Made by a program: the position numbers and the translations under genes
Part shown: one piece after another, positions 8,695 through 20,164 of the stretch
How the letters are laid out: each line of letters starts with the position of its first letter
Position numbering within the stretch: the stretch's first letter is position 1
Source: Planctomycetota bacterium
GTDB lineage: Bacteria > Planctomycetota > UBA1135 > GCA-002748355
Assembly: GCA_002748355.1 (NCBI GenBank)
Contig: PDSF01000028.1
Span: forward strand, 219,462 to 283,461
Direction: 5' to 3'
Length of the DNA stretch: 64,000 nucleotides
Notes under the pieces: model-generated
Seen by the model: the letters and a program-made list of their open reading frames with translations, nothing else
The model's database searches: none
What the model was told of the DNA's origin: nothing

Positions 8695-8711
8695 GTCAAG
8701 AAACTGTCAAG
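8695..8711 (-). promoter_or_regulatory. GTCAAG direct repeat, 11-bp period (copy B)
   Basis: The core is identical to copy A (GTCAAGAAACTGTCAAG), with conserved flanks (TCGAAACGA before, CGGCGC and GAACTCGCC after). It is placed upstream of the kinase/regulator operon. The conservation runs from here to the start codon of the truncated copy at 8613, so about 150 bp was duplicated as a unit. Confidence 0.65.
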
Positions 8712-8810
8712 CGGCGCCCGGATAGATCCTGAACTCGCCTGCGCAGGAGTTTCGGCCCCGGCCGCCAAGCGCAAGGACTCCCCCAAGCCACACGGCCAAG
8801 CAGCAAGCAG

Positions 8811-11330
8811 CTACTTGGCCCGGAGCAGCCTGCGGAAGGCTTGCCGTGCCCGCATCAGCCTTGCCTCGTCCGGGTGCCCCGGCACCAGGCACCCGATGCG
8901 TTCCTCGACACGGCTCAGCGCCATGCGCAATTGGCTGCGATCGACATTCGCCAGGACCTCTGCGATGCCGGGCTTGCCGCTAGCGAAGCGTTCGAGCGCG
9001 ATACTCAGGCGGCCGAGGTGGACGGCACCGGCTGCGACCTTATCGAGCGCCTTGCGGGTGGCCCACTTCACGGTATTGCTCAGAGTCGCGTCACTCACCC
9101 CTTGGTCACCCGTCGCCGTTGCGTAGCTCGTGAAGAGGATCTGCGTGCCCATCTCGGCTGCGGCCAAGATGGGGACAGCTCCAATGACCATGTCGATCAC
9201 GAAGTCGGTGCTCGCCCGCGCGATCGCCTCGCTCGCTGCGACGCCCTTCTGTATCTGCGAATACGCATCGGCTGCTGCATTGGCTATCGACATCACGAGC
9301 AGTCCCTTCTCGAACTTGCTCATGCTTCCGAAGGCGCCGTCGAGGCGCCTGGCGACATCGTCGGCCGAGCCCTTGACGAAGTTGCGGTAGGCGCTCAATG
9401 CCTTCCCCTTGAACTGGGCGGCGACGCTCTTGATGGCCGTCCAGCCCTTTAGCATGCGCTTGGCATCCTGGCTGTTGCGCAGCAGCAGCTGCATCTGCTT
9501 GAGCTGCTCGCGTGTCTTCTTGCTGCCGCTGCCACTCTTGACCAGGCTGTTGATATAGCGCTGGATCCGTGACGGGCTCAGGAAGCCGCCTTCCAAAGCT
9601 TCCTCGATGCCCTTGAGCCTTCCCCGCAGGGCCTTGCGTTGCTTGAAGAACTCTTCCGGGGACAAGCCGCGCGGATCGAGGGCCTCGATGTCCCGGATGA
9701 TGGACTCGAGTTTCAGCGTGAAGGCTGTGAGCTTGGCTGCATCGACGTAGCCGATGAGCCAGTCGAGGTGGTTCTTGAGCCAGAGCACGTATTCGGGCAA
9801 GGACATCTGTCCGTCTCCGACGGGGAGATCGCGCAGGGCCTTGCGCCAAGCATCCTTGGGATCGCCATGAACGGTGCCGTCCGGCTCACGATAGATGCGG
9901 TCCCAATAATCGTTCAGCCGACGCTCGCGTTCCTTGTCGCTCTCCGACATCCGCGTGATCTTGTCGACCTGGCGCTCAACGATCCCTGCTCTGGGATCGC
10001 GCACGCCGGTGGAGCCGCCAGCGCAGGGCGTCTCAGCCAGCGCATGAGCCAAGCGGCCGTCGATCTGCTCCTTCTGTCTCTTCAGGTCCTCGCGCCAGAG
10101 TTCTTGGTGCTTTTTGAGGGTCTTCTCTGTCCGCGCGATCCGCTCCTTGCTTTTGAGGATGTGAATCGACCGGTTCTTGCGCCATTCGGCGAGTGCCTTT
10201 TGGTAGAAGGCGATCAATCTCTGATTGCGCTCGCGGCTCGCATGCGCCAGCTGCTTTTGGATGTCGCTGCCCTTTTGCTTACGGCCCGAGCTCCTGGCGG
10301 GCGCGTCCATGCCTGCTGCCTGGTACGTGGCCAGCTCCTCTCGTTCCTTCGCCAGCCGCGCCTCCAGGTCGCCGTTGCTCTGCGAATACCCGAGCAGCGG
10401 GTTGTGCGTCCTATAGCTCTTCGCTGCCCACGCCAGGTAGGTCTTGCGGTAGTCCTCCTTCGCTTCATGGATGAGCTTCTGGACAGCATTGCGATCGGTC
10501 TGGTAACCGAGGGTCCTGACGTGGAGGCGAAAGCTGCCCGCGGCGATTCGCGCATGCGCATCCGCTAGCTCGCTGCGCTTCTTGGACAAGTAGGCATCGA
10601 TCCCTTGCCCGTTTAGGCCGAAGCCCAGAGGGCTCAGGTGGTAGCGCGGCTTGCGCGCCCTTGCCTCGCTGAGTTCCTTCTGTTTTCGCTTGATCTGGTC
10701 GAGCACGCCTTGCCAATCGAGACCGTAGCCGAACTCCCGGATGTGCATCCGCATCTTGCCTGCGGCGTGCTTGGCCAGGCGCTGCTCTTTGCGCTTGGTC
10801 TCCTCGTCCAAGAACTTCTGCCAGCCCTTCATCGAGTGACCCCAGCCGAGCTTTTGCGAGTGGGCCCTGACGGCGCCAGCGGCGATGAGCTTCTGAAGGC
10901 GAGCGATGCGCTCTTGGAGAGCCTTTGCTTCGCTTTCGCGCTTTTCGCTCCGGGCCTGCTGGAGCCGGGCCTGCAGCCCCCGCAGCTTCTCTGCCGCTCT
11001 CTGGCGGGCCAGCACCTGGGCCTCAGCCGCCGCGGCGATGCGCCCCCTATAGTAGGCGCGGTCCTTCTCGCGGAAGGCGTCGAAGCGCGTCCGTAGCGAA
11101 CGCCGGAAATGGATCGCCTCCTCGATGCTCTTGATCCGGGCGTTGTTCTTCTGCGCATATTCCTTTGCCGCGGCCTCGGCCCTGGCGAGGCTTTGCTCGA
11201 AGGGCGCGAGCACACGTTTTGCCGTCTCCTGGCAGCTTGCGGGCTTCGTACGCGTTTGAGCGAGAAGCGCCATGGGGGAGAGGAAGAGGAGAGCGAGGGC
11301 GCAGCAGGCAGTGTCGCGCGGCATGTTCAT
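8811..11330 (-). CDS. Secreted coiled-coil protein with five ~39-residue repeats
   Basis: 839 residues with a signal peptide (ALALLFLSPMALLAQ). Residues 35-150 are charged coiled coil. Residues ~150-340 contain five repeats centred on L161, F200, L235, L274 and L313 (spacings 39, 35, 39, 39). Each has the pattern R-x-H-x3-(L/F)G(W/Y/F)-x6-G-x4-L followed by a charged helix. Residues 340-640 are mainly helical. A glycine- and alanine-rich hydrophobic stretch (~690-745: VIDMVIGAVPILAAAEMGTQ) could insert in or contact a membrane. The start is uncertain by two codons (MNM; the second ATG has GGAAC upstream). I do not recognise the family; a cell-envelope structural or toxin-like role is possible but unsupported. 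Confidence 0.8.
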   Translation of the reverse strand: MNMPRDTACCALALLFLSPMALLAQTRTKPASCQETAKRVLAPFEQSLARAEAAAKEYAQKNNARIKSIEEAIHFRRSLRTRFDAFREKDRAYYRGRIAAAAEAQVLARQRAAEKLRGLQARLQQARSEKRESEAKALQERIARLQKLIAAGAVRAHSQKLGWGHSMKGWQKFLDEETKRKEQRLAKHAAGKMRMHIREFGYGLDWQGVLDQIKRKQKELSEARARKPRYHLSPLGFGLNGQGIDAYLSKKRSELADAHARIAAGSFRLHVRTLGYQTDRNAVQKLIHEAKEDYRKTYLAWAAKSYRTHNPLLGYSQSNGDLEARLAKEREELATYQAAGMDAPARSSGRKQKGSDIQKQLAHASRERNQRLIAFYQKALAEWRKNRSIHILKSKERIARTEKTLKKHQELWREDLKRQKEQIDGRLAHALAETPCAGGSTGVRDPRAGIVERQVDKITRMSESDKERERRLNDYWDRIYREPDGTVHGDPKDAWRKALRDLPVGDGQMSLPEYVLWLKNHLDWLIGYVDAAKLTAFTLKLESIIRDIEALDPRGLSPEEFFKQRKALRGRLKGIEEALEGGFLSPSRIQRYINSLVKSGSGSKKTREQLKQMQLLLRNSQDAKRMLKGWTAIKSVAAQFKGKALSAYRNFVKGSADDVARRLDGAFGSMSKFEKGLLVMSIANAAADAYSQIQKGVAASEAIARASTDFVIDMVIGAVPILAAAEMGTQILFTSYATATGDQGVSDATLSNTVKWATRKALDKVAAGAVHLGRLSIALERFASGKPGIAEVLANVDRSQLRMALSRVEERIGCLVPGHPDEARLMRARQAFRRLLRAK

Positions 11331-11657
11331 GTTCCAGCTTGACTCGTGCTACCGGAGTGTAGAGCCGAGAGGGAAGGCGCGCTCTCCTTCCTCTTGAGCT
11401 TTACGCAGCAGAAGAGGGGTCCCCATCGCCCTGGGCTTGGCGCCTGGGCTCCTCAGCAGCCTGGTCTAGGAGGCCCCTTTGTGAGAGAAGCCCTGCGGCG
11501 AACGCCGACTGGGAAGACGGAGGAACACCCGCAGCTGTCCTATGGCCCGCTCCGCTGCTGCGCTCCCCAATATGGCCGTGCAGGCTCGACTGAAAGCCTG
11601 GAGCAGCCCTTGGAGGCGGGGGAACTGTTTGCCTCGGTAACAGCCGACCCTGGGTAA
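11331..11657. other. Intergenic, no gene seen
   Basis: No supported reading frame. The gap separates the secreted repeat protein from the tRNA-Pro gene and leads into a short tandem repeat. Confidence 0.6.
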
Positions 11658-11722
11658 GCCTAAGGACGGAGTTGCCTAAGGCCGGAGTTGCTGTGCGGCC
11701 GGAGTTGCCTAAGGCCGGAGTT
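11658..11722. repeat. Short tandem repeat, ~16-bp unit
   Basis: Four copies of GCCTAAGGCCGGAGTT with small changes (the third begins GCTGTGC) run up to six bases from the tRNA-Pro CCA end. Confidence 0.85.
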
Positions 11723-11728
11723 CCTGAG

Positions 11729-11806
11729 TGGTCGGGCAGGTGGGATTCGAACCCACGACCTCCTGCTCCCAAAGCAGGCGCGCTAACCAAGCTGCGCCAC
11801 TGCCCG
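11729..11806 (-). tRNA. tRNA-Pro (anticodon TGG)
   Basis: On the minus strand the acceptor CGGGCAG pairs with CTGCCCG, the anticodon stem CCTGC/GCAGG encloses TTTGGGA (anticodon TGG), and the T-arm is GTGGG-TTCGAAT-CCCAC. CCA is encoded. A second proline isoacceptor (CGG) lies at 47588. Confidence 0.95.
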
Positions 11807-11854
11807 ATCAAGGGGGGGGGAGCCTACGCAGCTTGGCGCCGGGAGCAAGTACTG

Positions 11855-15049
<3,195 letters not shown>

Positions 15050-15165
15050 ACTGGTGCCTGTCTGGCTGGGGGCTCGGGTTCGAAAGGCGGAAGAGCATAC
15101 GCTCGTCGAGGCCTCAGCGGAAATCGAGGCTGTCTCCCGTCTCGCTGCTGTTATGTTCGCGCCCG

Positions 15166-16572
15166 ATGGATTCTTCCTTGAGTGGCGTTCCACAGATCAT
15201 GGGCCTGGCTGACGAGGCGCGGCCACGGCCCAGCCGCGGTTTTGTGGATCTCTTGGGCGATCTTGCCCGTGAACCCTTAGTGCGTCGCTACTCCCAGGGT
15301 GGCTACGAGACGGACTTCGAGTTGGCGCTCCGGGTGCGGGAGCGTTCTCGCGCTGCTGCCGCAGAGCAGGTGGCGATTGCGGAGGCCGCGGGGCGACTCC
15401 AGGACATGGGGAGCGGCGAGGCGATGGCGCTGATGCGTTTCGACCCGCTGCTGGTCTGCCGACGCGGCATCTGGCACGTCTCCGAAAAGCTGCCCTGCCA
15501 GGACAGTGCTGCCTGTGCCCGCGACGAACGTAGCATCGCTTTGGCGCTCTGCGATGGGGCCTCGACGGCGCCGCTGGCCCACTATGGTTCGGGTTTGCTG
15601 GCCAGGGCCGCGGCCGAGTTCGCCAAGCGTCGCGCCGATGCCCACGACGGTCCTCTATGCTCCGTCGACTTCCTTGGCGGCCTGCATGCTGACCTGTATC
15701 TGATCCAGCACTTCATCGCCGGTCAGCTCGGGCTGCCGCCGAGCCTGGCCCATGAGCTGATCCTGGCGGCGACCGTGCAGCTGCTCATCGTTCGGCCCAA
15801 GGACAGCCTGGTGCTGGCCCTTGGTGACGGCTCCTTGATTGCAGGCGAGCGTTGCTACGACATCTCCCGGACCCTTAGCCGCGAGTTGTCGCAGGACAGT
15901 AGCACGCGGCCGCCCCTGCTCAGCTACCTGCTGGCCAGCGACGCCGATGGACTGAGTATCGACCCGGCGCGTCCGGACGCCGCGGCCATGCAGCAACTGC
16001 TGGAGGAGCTGATTGCCGAATCGCAGAGCCTCCCCCTCGTCTCCATGATGCCGACCACCCAGGTGGTTGAGGCCGGCTGTCTGGGGCTTGAGACCGATGG
16101 GGGGCGGGTGCGCAAGCGTGCGGCCAATACCCAGATCCTTCAGTCTCTGGTGCGTGCCAGCGACGAGGCCGATTGGCTGCATGTGCTAGCTCTCGTGGAT
16201 GCGGCCACCGACGAGACCGGCGACTTGATCGAGTTTGGCTTGTTGCAGGGGCTGGCACAGGAGCAGGAGCTGCGTGACCACTTCGAGGCTGCGGTCTTTG
16301 GGCAGCTGCCGGACTATGCGCGGGTGAGCGGAACTCTCGTCGATTTGGCGCCGGCCCTGTTGACCCGCTTCCTGGCCGCTGGGCCGAAGCCAAAGGAGGC
16401 ACCGCAGTTGCTGCTGGACTCCTGGCCGACAACTCCCAAGTGCCGGGGCTCTGAGCTCGCCAGCTTGGTCAAGGCGCATGCGCGGCGCTCGCTTGCGGAG
16501 CGCTTTGACGTCGATGTCGACGAGCTGGAGAGCATGGGGGACGACTACGGGCTTGCGCTGCTGCGGAACTGA
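15166..16572 (+). CDS. PP2C-like protein phosphatase
   Basis: 468 residues. The central region carries PP2C_2-type motifs. CQDSAACARDERSIALALCD followed by GASTAP gives the paired D...DG metal-binding layout, and LVLALGDGSLI is the second acidic strand. The N-terminal ~95 residues and C-terminal ~150 residues are not recognisable. PP2C proteins in this context dephosphorylate Ser/Thr on targets of bacterial kinases; no kinase gene is adjacent, so the partner is unknown. There is no clear Shine-Dalgarno before the chosen ATG; TATGTT lies 14 bp upstream, so a leaderless transcript is possible. Confidence 0.7.
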   Translation: MDSSLSGVPQIMGLADEARPRPSRGFVDLLGDLAREPLVRRYSQGGYETDFELALRVRERSRAAAAEQVAIAEAAGRLQDMGSGEAMALMRFDPLLVCRRGIWHVSEKLPCQDSAACARDERSIALALCDGASTAPLAHYGSGLLARAAAEFAKRRADAHDGPLCSVDFLGGLHADLYLIQHFIAGQLGLPPSLAHELILAATVQLLIVRPKDSLVLALGDGSLIAGERCYDISRTLSRELSQDSSTRPPLLSYLLASDADGLSIDPARPDAAAMQQLLEELIAESQSLPLVSMMPTTQVVEAGCLGLETDGGRVRKRAANTQILQSLVRASDEADWLHVLALVDAATDETGDLIEFGLLQGLAQEQELRDHFEAAVFGQLPDYARVSGTLVDLAPALLTRFLAAGPKPKEAPQLLLDSWPTTPKCRGSELASLVKAHARRSLAERFDVDVDELESMGDDYGLALLRN

Positions 16573-16605
16573 TTCTTTTGCCAGGGCCGGCTAGCATCCC
16601 TGCCT

Positions 16606-18036
16606 ATGCACAACGCCTTCCGCCTCCTTGCCCTTTCCTTGGCCTGCTTCGCGGCTGCCTGCTCGGGATCTCGTTCCGCCCTCCCTGCCGGGAGCGGCAC
16701 CCAGCCCAGGGTCGTGAGCGCCGGGTCCGAGGCTAGGGTGCATCTGGCGGCCGAACTCCATCGCCTTGGGCTGGAGGAAGGCCGCAGCTACGAGATGCTC
16801 AAGTCCTTGCTCCGCGAGGCCCCCGGCCGCCTCAGCGGATCGCCGATGGCGGAAAAGGCCGTCGATTGGGCCCAGCGCACGATGCAATCGATCGGGCTGG
16901 TGAATATCCGCCGCCAGCCCTGCATGGTGCCGGTTTGGGAGCGAGGCGAGGTGGAGCGTCTCGAGCTGATCGAGGGGGAGAAGCGCAGCCAGCTCCCCAT
17001 CCTGGCCTTGGGCGGCAGTATCGGCACTCCCGCCGGCGGCCTCGATGGCGAACTCATCGTCGTTCGCAGCTTCGATGAGCTGCGAACTCTCGGCCGCAAG
17101 CACTGCGAGGGCAAGATCGTCCTCTTCAACCGCCCGATGCCACGCGCCCTGCGCAGCACCTTCGTGGCCTACAGCCAGACGGTGCCGCAGCGGGTTTCTG
17201 GAGCCGCCGAGGCGGCCAAGCTCGGGGCCAAGGCTGTCGTGGTTCGCTCGATGACCACCCTGGTCGATGACCTGCCGCACACCGGCGTGATGCGCTACCA
17301 GGACGGGGTGCCGAAGATTCCTGCAGTGGCGATTGCGACCCGTGCCGCGGCGCAGCTTGCCGCGCGCATCAAGAAGGGCGAAAAGCTCCGTCTCCACCTC
17401 GAGCTGAACTGCCGCAGCCTCCCTGACCGCCGCTCCTACAACGTCATCGGCGAGATCGCCGGGAGCAAGCATCCCGAGCAGATCGTGCTGGTGGGCGGCC
17501 ACCTCGACTCCTGGGATATCTGCGAGGGCGCCCATGACGACGGCGCCGGAGTCGTGCACGCGCTGGAGGCCTGCCGCCTGATCCTTGCCGCTGGCCTGCG
17601 CCCGAAGTGCACGATTCGCTGCGTGCTCTTCATGAACGAAGAGAATGGTCTGCGCGGGGCTCATGCCTATGACCGGGAGCATGTCGGGGACAAGCACCTG
17701 GCGGCGATTGAGTCCGACCGTGGCGGCTACAGCCCGCTCGGCTTCACCACCTCGCTTCGCGGCCCCGCCTTGGACTGGGCCCAGAACCTGGCCGCAGCCC
17801 TGCGTGCCTACGACATGGGGGCGATGATCCAAGGAGGTGGTGGCGCGGACATTTCGCCGCTGAAGAAACGGGGCGTGCCGGTCTTCGGCCTGGCGACCAT
17901 TTCGCATCGCTACTTCGACATGCACCACAGTCGCCGTGACAAGTTGGAGGCGGTGAACCCGCGCGAACTGGCCTTGGGCGCAGTGGCCGTGGCCTATCTC
18001 GCCCAAGTTTTGAGTGAGGAAGCCGGTCGGCGCTGA
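16606..18036 (+). CDS. M28-family zinc peptidase, probable lipoprotein
   Basis: 476 residues. The signal ends in FAAACSG, a plausible lipobox. A protease-associated (PA-like) segment at ~130-270 precedes the M28 catalytic domain. The zinc ligands are visible in order: H in VGGHLDSW, D in HDDGAG, EE in NEENG, D in ESDRGG and H in FDMHHSRRD. This is the arrangement of carboxypeptidase Q / glutamate carboxypeptidase-like di-zinc aminopeptidases. It would trim peptides outside the cytoplasm. Two hairpins follow the stop, separating it from purD. Confidence 0.9.
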   Translation: MHNAFRLLALSLACFAAACSGSRSALPAGSGTQPRVVSAGSEARVHLAAELHRLGLEEGRSYEMLKSLLREAPGRLSGSPMAEKAVDWAQRTMQSIGLVNIRRQPCMVPVWERGEVERLELIEGEKRSQLPILALGGSIGTPAGGLDGELIVVRSFDELRTLGRKHCEGKIVLFNRPMPRALRSTFVAYSQTVPQRVSGAAEAAKLGAKAVVVRSMTTLVDDLPHTGVMRYQDGVPKIPAVAIATRAAAQLAARIKKGEKLRLHLELNCRSLPDRRSYNVIGEIAGSKHPEQIVLVGGHLDSWDICEGAHDDGAGVVHALEACRLILAAGLRPKCTIRCVLFMNEENGLRGAHAYDREHVGDKHLAAIESDRGGYSPLGFTTSLRGPALDWAQNLAAALRAYDMGAMIQGGGGADISPLKKRGVPVFGLATISHRYFDMHHSRRDKLEAVNPRELALGAVAVAYLAQVLSEEAGRR

Positions 18037-18038
18037 GC

Positions 18039-18066
18039 TGCTGGGGGAGGATCCTTGTCCCCAGCA
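18039..18066 (+). terminator. Hairpin after M28 peptidase gene
   Basis: TGCTGGGG, 12-nt loop, CCCCAGCA: an 8-bp perfect stem starting 2 bases after the stop codon. A second stem GCCCGATG/CATCGGGC (18076-18100) is followed by GCTTTCCTT. Together they probably end the upstream transcript or form a leader for purD. Confidence 0.6.
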
Positions 18067-18126
18067 TTGCCCCTGGCCCGATGCCTACGCATCATCGGGC
18101 GCTTTCCTTGAGTGCGGAGAGAACGC

Positions 18127-19398
18127 GTGCAGGTATTGGTCGTCGGTTCTGGGGGGCGGGAGCACGCTCTGGCTTGGAAAATCGCGCAGTCGCCCGAAGT
18201 TACAGAGGTCTTCGTGGCTCCCGGCAACGGAGGGATGGGCAAGCATGCCACCTGCGTTCCGATTGGCATCGATAAGCACAAGGAGCTGATCGACTTTGCC
18301 AAGGAGAAGAAGGTTGGCTTGGTGGTGATCGGACCCGAGGCGCCGCTCTGTGCAGGGCTGGGGGACCGGATGCGTAAGGAGGGGATCGCGGTTTTCGGCC
18401 CGGATCAGAAGGCGGCCGAAATCGAGGGCTCCAAGGCCTTTACCCGTGATCTCTGTAAACGGCATCACGTGCCGGGGCCCCAGTCTTGGACCTTTACCAG
18501 CTCCACCGACGCCGTCGCCTTTGTGGATAGCCATCGCTTCGAAAAAATCGTCGTCAAGGCTGATGGCCTCGCGGCCGGTAAGGGAGTGACGATCTGCGAA
18601 GGGCCTGAAGAGGCGCGCAAGGCGGTGCTCGACTGCCTGGAGAACGACAACTTTGGTGCGGCCGGGCACCGCGTCGTGATCGAGGAGTTTTTGACTGGGC
18701 ACGAAATCTCGGTGTTGGCCCTTAGCGATGGGCGCACCATCGTGCCGCTTGAGTCGGCTAAGGACCACAAGGCGCGCTTTGAGGGCGATAAGGGACCGAA
18801 TACTGGCGGCATGGGAGCGGTTAGCCCCAGCCCTGCAGCCAATCCGCGCACGCTCAAGCAAGTGGAGTCGCAGGTTTTGGTGCAGACCATCCACGGTCTG
18901 GTGCAGGAGGGGCGGCCTTATCAGGGGGTTCTTTATGCCGGCCTGATGATTACGCCGCAGGGCCCGCGGGTTCTCGAGTTCAATGCCCGCTTTGGCGACC
19001 CTGAGACCCAAGCTCTGCTCATGCGCATGAACTCCGATATCGTGCCTTTCCTCGATGCCTGTGCCCGCGGCAAGCTCGAGGCGCTATCCAGTGGCCCCGA
19101 GTGGGATCCCCGCCCGGCGGCCTGCGTGATTGCGGTGTCAGATGGTTATCCGGGCACGTATACCAAGGGGCATCGAATCTTTGGGCTCGACGAGCTGGAG
19201 GAGAGCGACGACTTCGTGGTCTTCCATAGCGGCACCGTGCGGCACCTGGATGGACATGCCTATACGGCGGGGGGCCGCGTCCTTGGGGTTACCGCCAAGG
19301 GTAAATCCCTCAAACTAGCCCTTGATCGGTGTTATGAGGCTCTGGAGCGCATTGACTACCAGGGTAAGTGCTACCGGGATGATATTGGCAAGCGGTGA
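18127..19398 (+). CDS. purD: Phosphoribosylamine-glycine ligase
   Basis: 423 residues from GTG at 18127, chosen because GGAGAG sits five bases upstream and MQVLVVGSGGREHAL is the family N-terminus; a GTG at 18112 is the alternative. It is an ATP-grasp enzyme of purine synthesis joining glycine to phosphoribosylamine. Visible motifs are GSGGREHAL at the N-terminus, KADGLAAGKGV (ATP-grasp) and EFNARFGDPETQ (the family signature). The length is normal. The Fur-family gene starts 13 bp after its stop, so they may be co-transcribed. Confidence 0.96.
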   Translation: MQVLVVGSGGREHALAWKIAQSPEVTEVFVAPGNGGMGKHATCVPIGIDKHKELIDFAKEKKVGLVVIGPEAPLCAGLGDRMRKEGIAVFGPDQKAAEIEGSKAFTRDLCKRHHVPGPQSWTFTSSTDAVAFVDSHRFEKIVVKADGLAAGKGVTICEGPEEARKAVLDCLENDNFGAAGHRVVIEEFLTGHEISVLALSDGRTIVPLESAKDHKARFEGDKGPNTGGMGAVSPSPAANPRTLKQVESQVLVQTIHGLVQEGRPYQGVLYAGLMITPQGPRVLEFNARFGDPETQALLMRMNSDIVPFLDACARGKLEALSSGPEWDPRPAACVIAVSDGYPGTYTKGHRIFGLDELEESDDFVVFHSGTVRHLDGHAYTAGGRVLGVTAKGKSLKLALDRCYEALERIDYQGKCYRDDIGKR

Positions 19399-19410
19399 AG
19401 CCCGAGGCTA

Positions 19411-19950
19411 ATGACCAGCGCTGAACGGGAGGCCTTCTGCAAGATGACTGATCCCCGAGTGAAGGAAGAGATCGAGGCGGTGCAAGAATACTTCCGCCGC
19501 GTGGGCTTTCGTTGGACCAAGCAGCGTCAGGCGATCGTCGAGACCGCCTTCCTCAACCACCACCATTTCAGTGCCGAACAGCTCTTTGATTTGGTGCGTA
19601 AGCACAAAAGCGGCGGTAGCGTCCATCTAGCGACCGTCTATCGCACGCTCCAGGTTCTCGAAGAAGGCAGCTTCGTCGAAGGCATGGATATGGGGAAGGC
19701 CGGCCGCCTTTATGAGCATGTCTTCGGTCACGACCACCATGACCATGTGATCTGCAGTGACTGCGGCAAGATCTTCGAGTTCTGCGACGACGAACTCGAA
19801 GAGCGCAAGGCTCTCGCTGCGAGCAAGCTTGGCCTCAAGATCGAGGCGCACACGCTCAAGATCTACGGCAGCTGCGATGAGCTGCGCGATACGGGGCACT
19901 GCAAGCATCGCGAAGAGCGGCTGCGCCAGGGCTTGATCGAGGAAGCCTAG
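19411..19950 (+). CDS. Fur-family metal-responsive repressor
   Basis: 179 residues (168 if the second Met at 19444 is used, which has GGAGG 11 bases upstream). The winged helix spans ~25-90 (RWTKQRQAIVETAFLNHHHF, VHLATVYRTLQVLEE). The dimerisation and metal domain has the HDHHDHVIC region, the CSDC pair and a later C-x9-C (YGSCDELRDTGHC) in place of the usual CxxC. Regulatory metal ligands are therefore present. Fur, Zur and PerR cannot be told apart with confidence. The histidine-rich HDHHDH supports a metal-sensing regulator. It lies directly behind purD. Confidence 0.9.
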   Translation: MTSAEREAFCKMTDPRVKEEIEAVQEYFRRVGFRWTKQRQAIVETAFLNHHHFSAEQLFDLVRKHKSGGSVHLATVYRTLQVLEEGSFVEGMDMGKAGRLYEHVFGHDHHDHVICSDCGKIFEFCDDELEERKALAASKLGLKIEAHTLKIYGSCDELRDTGHCKHREERLRQGLIEEA

Positions 19951-19992
19951 CCGGCCGTTGGCGACGCCGCTGCCGCTCCCAGGCGCCCTGTT

Positions 19993-20048
19993 CTAGCTTC
20001 GGGGCCCTAGCTTCGGGGCACTAGTTTCGGGGCCCTGGCTTCGGGACG
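19993..20048. repeat. 14-bp tandem repeat, four copies
   Basis: The unit is CTAGCTTCGGGGCC with one to three changes per copy, 43 bp after the Fur-family stop codon. Confidence 0.9.
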
Positions 20049-20164
20049 AAACTGAGACGAAGAGCAGTCGTGCTCGCAGCTCTTGTCGTGCAAGGTAAGG
20101 GAAGATGATCCGGAGGAGCCCGCGTCGCGGGATCTCCTTTCGGGGCTCGAGCCCGGAGCCAGTG

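Noticed and set aside
15050..15193. 48-residue N-terminal extension of IleRS
   Set aside because: Does not resemble the family N-terminus; MSEQSAS start is in the right place.
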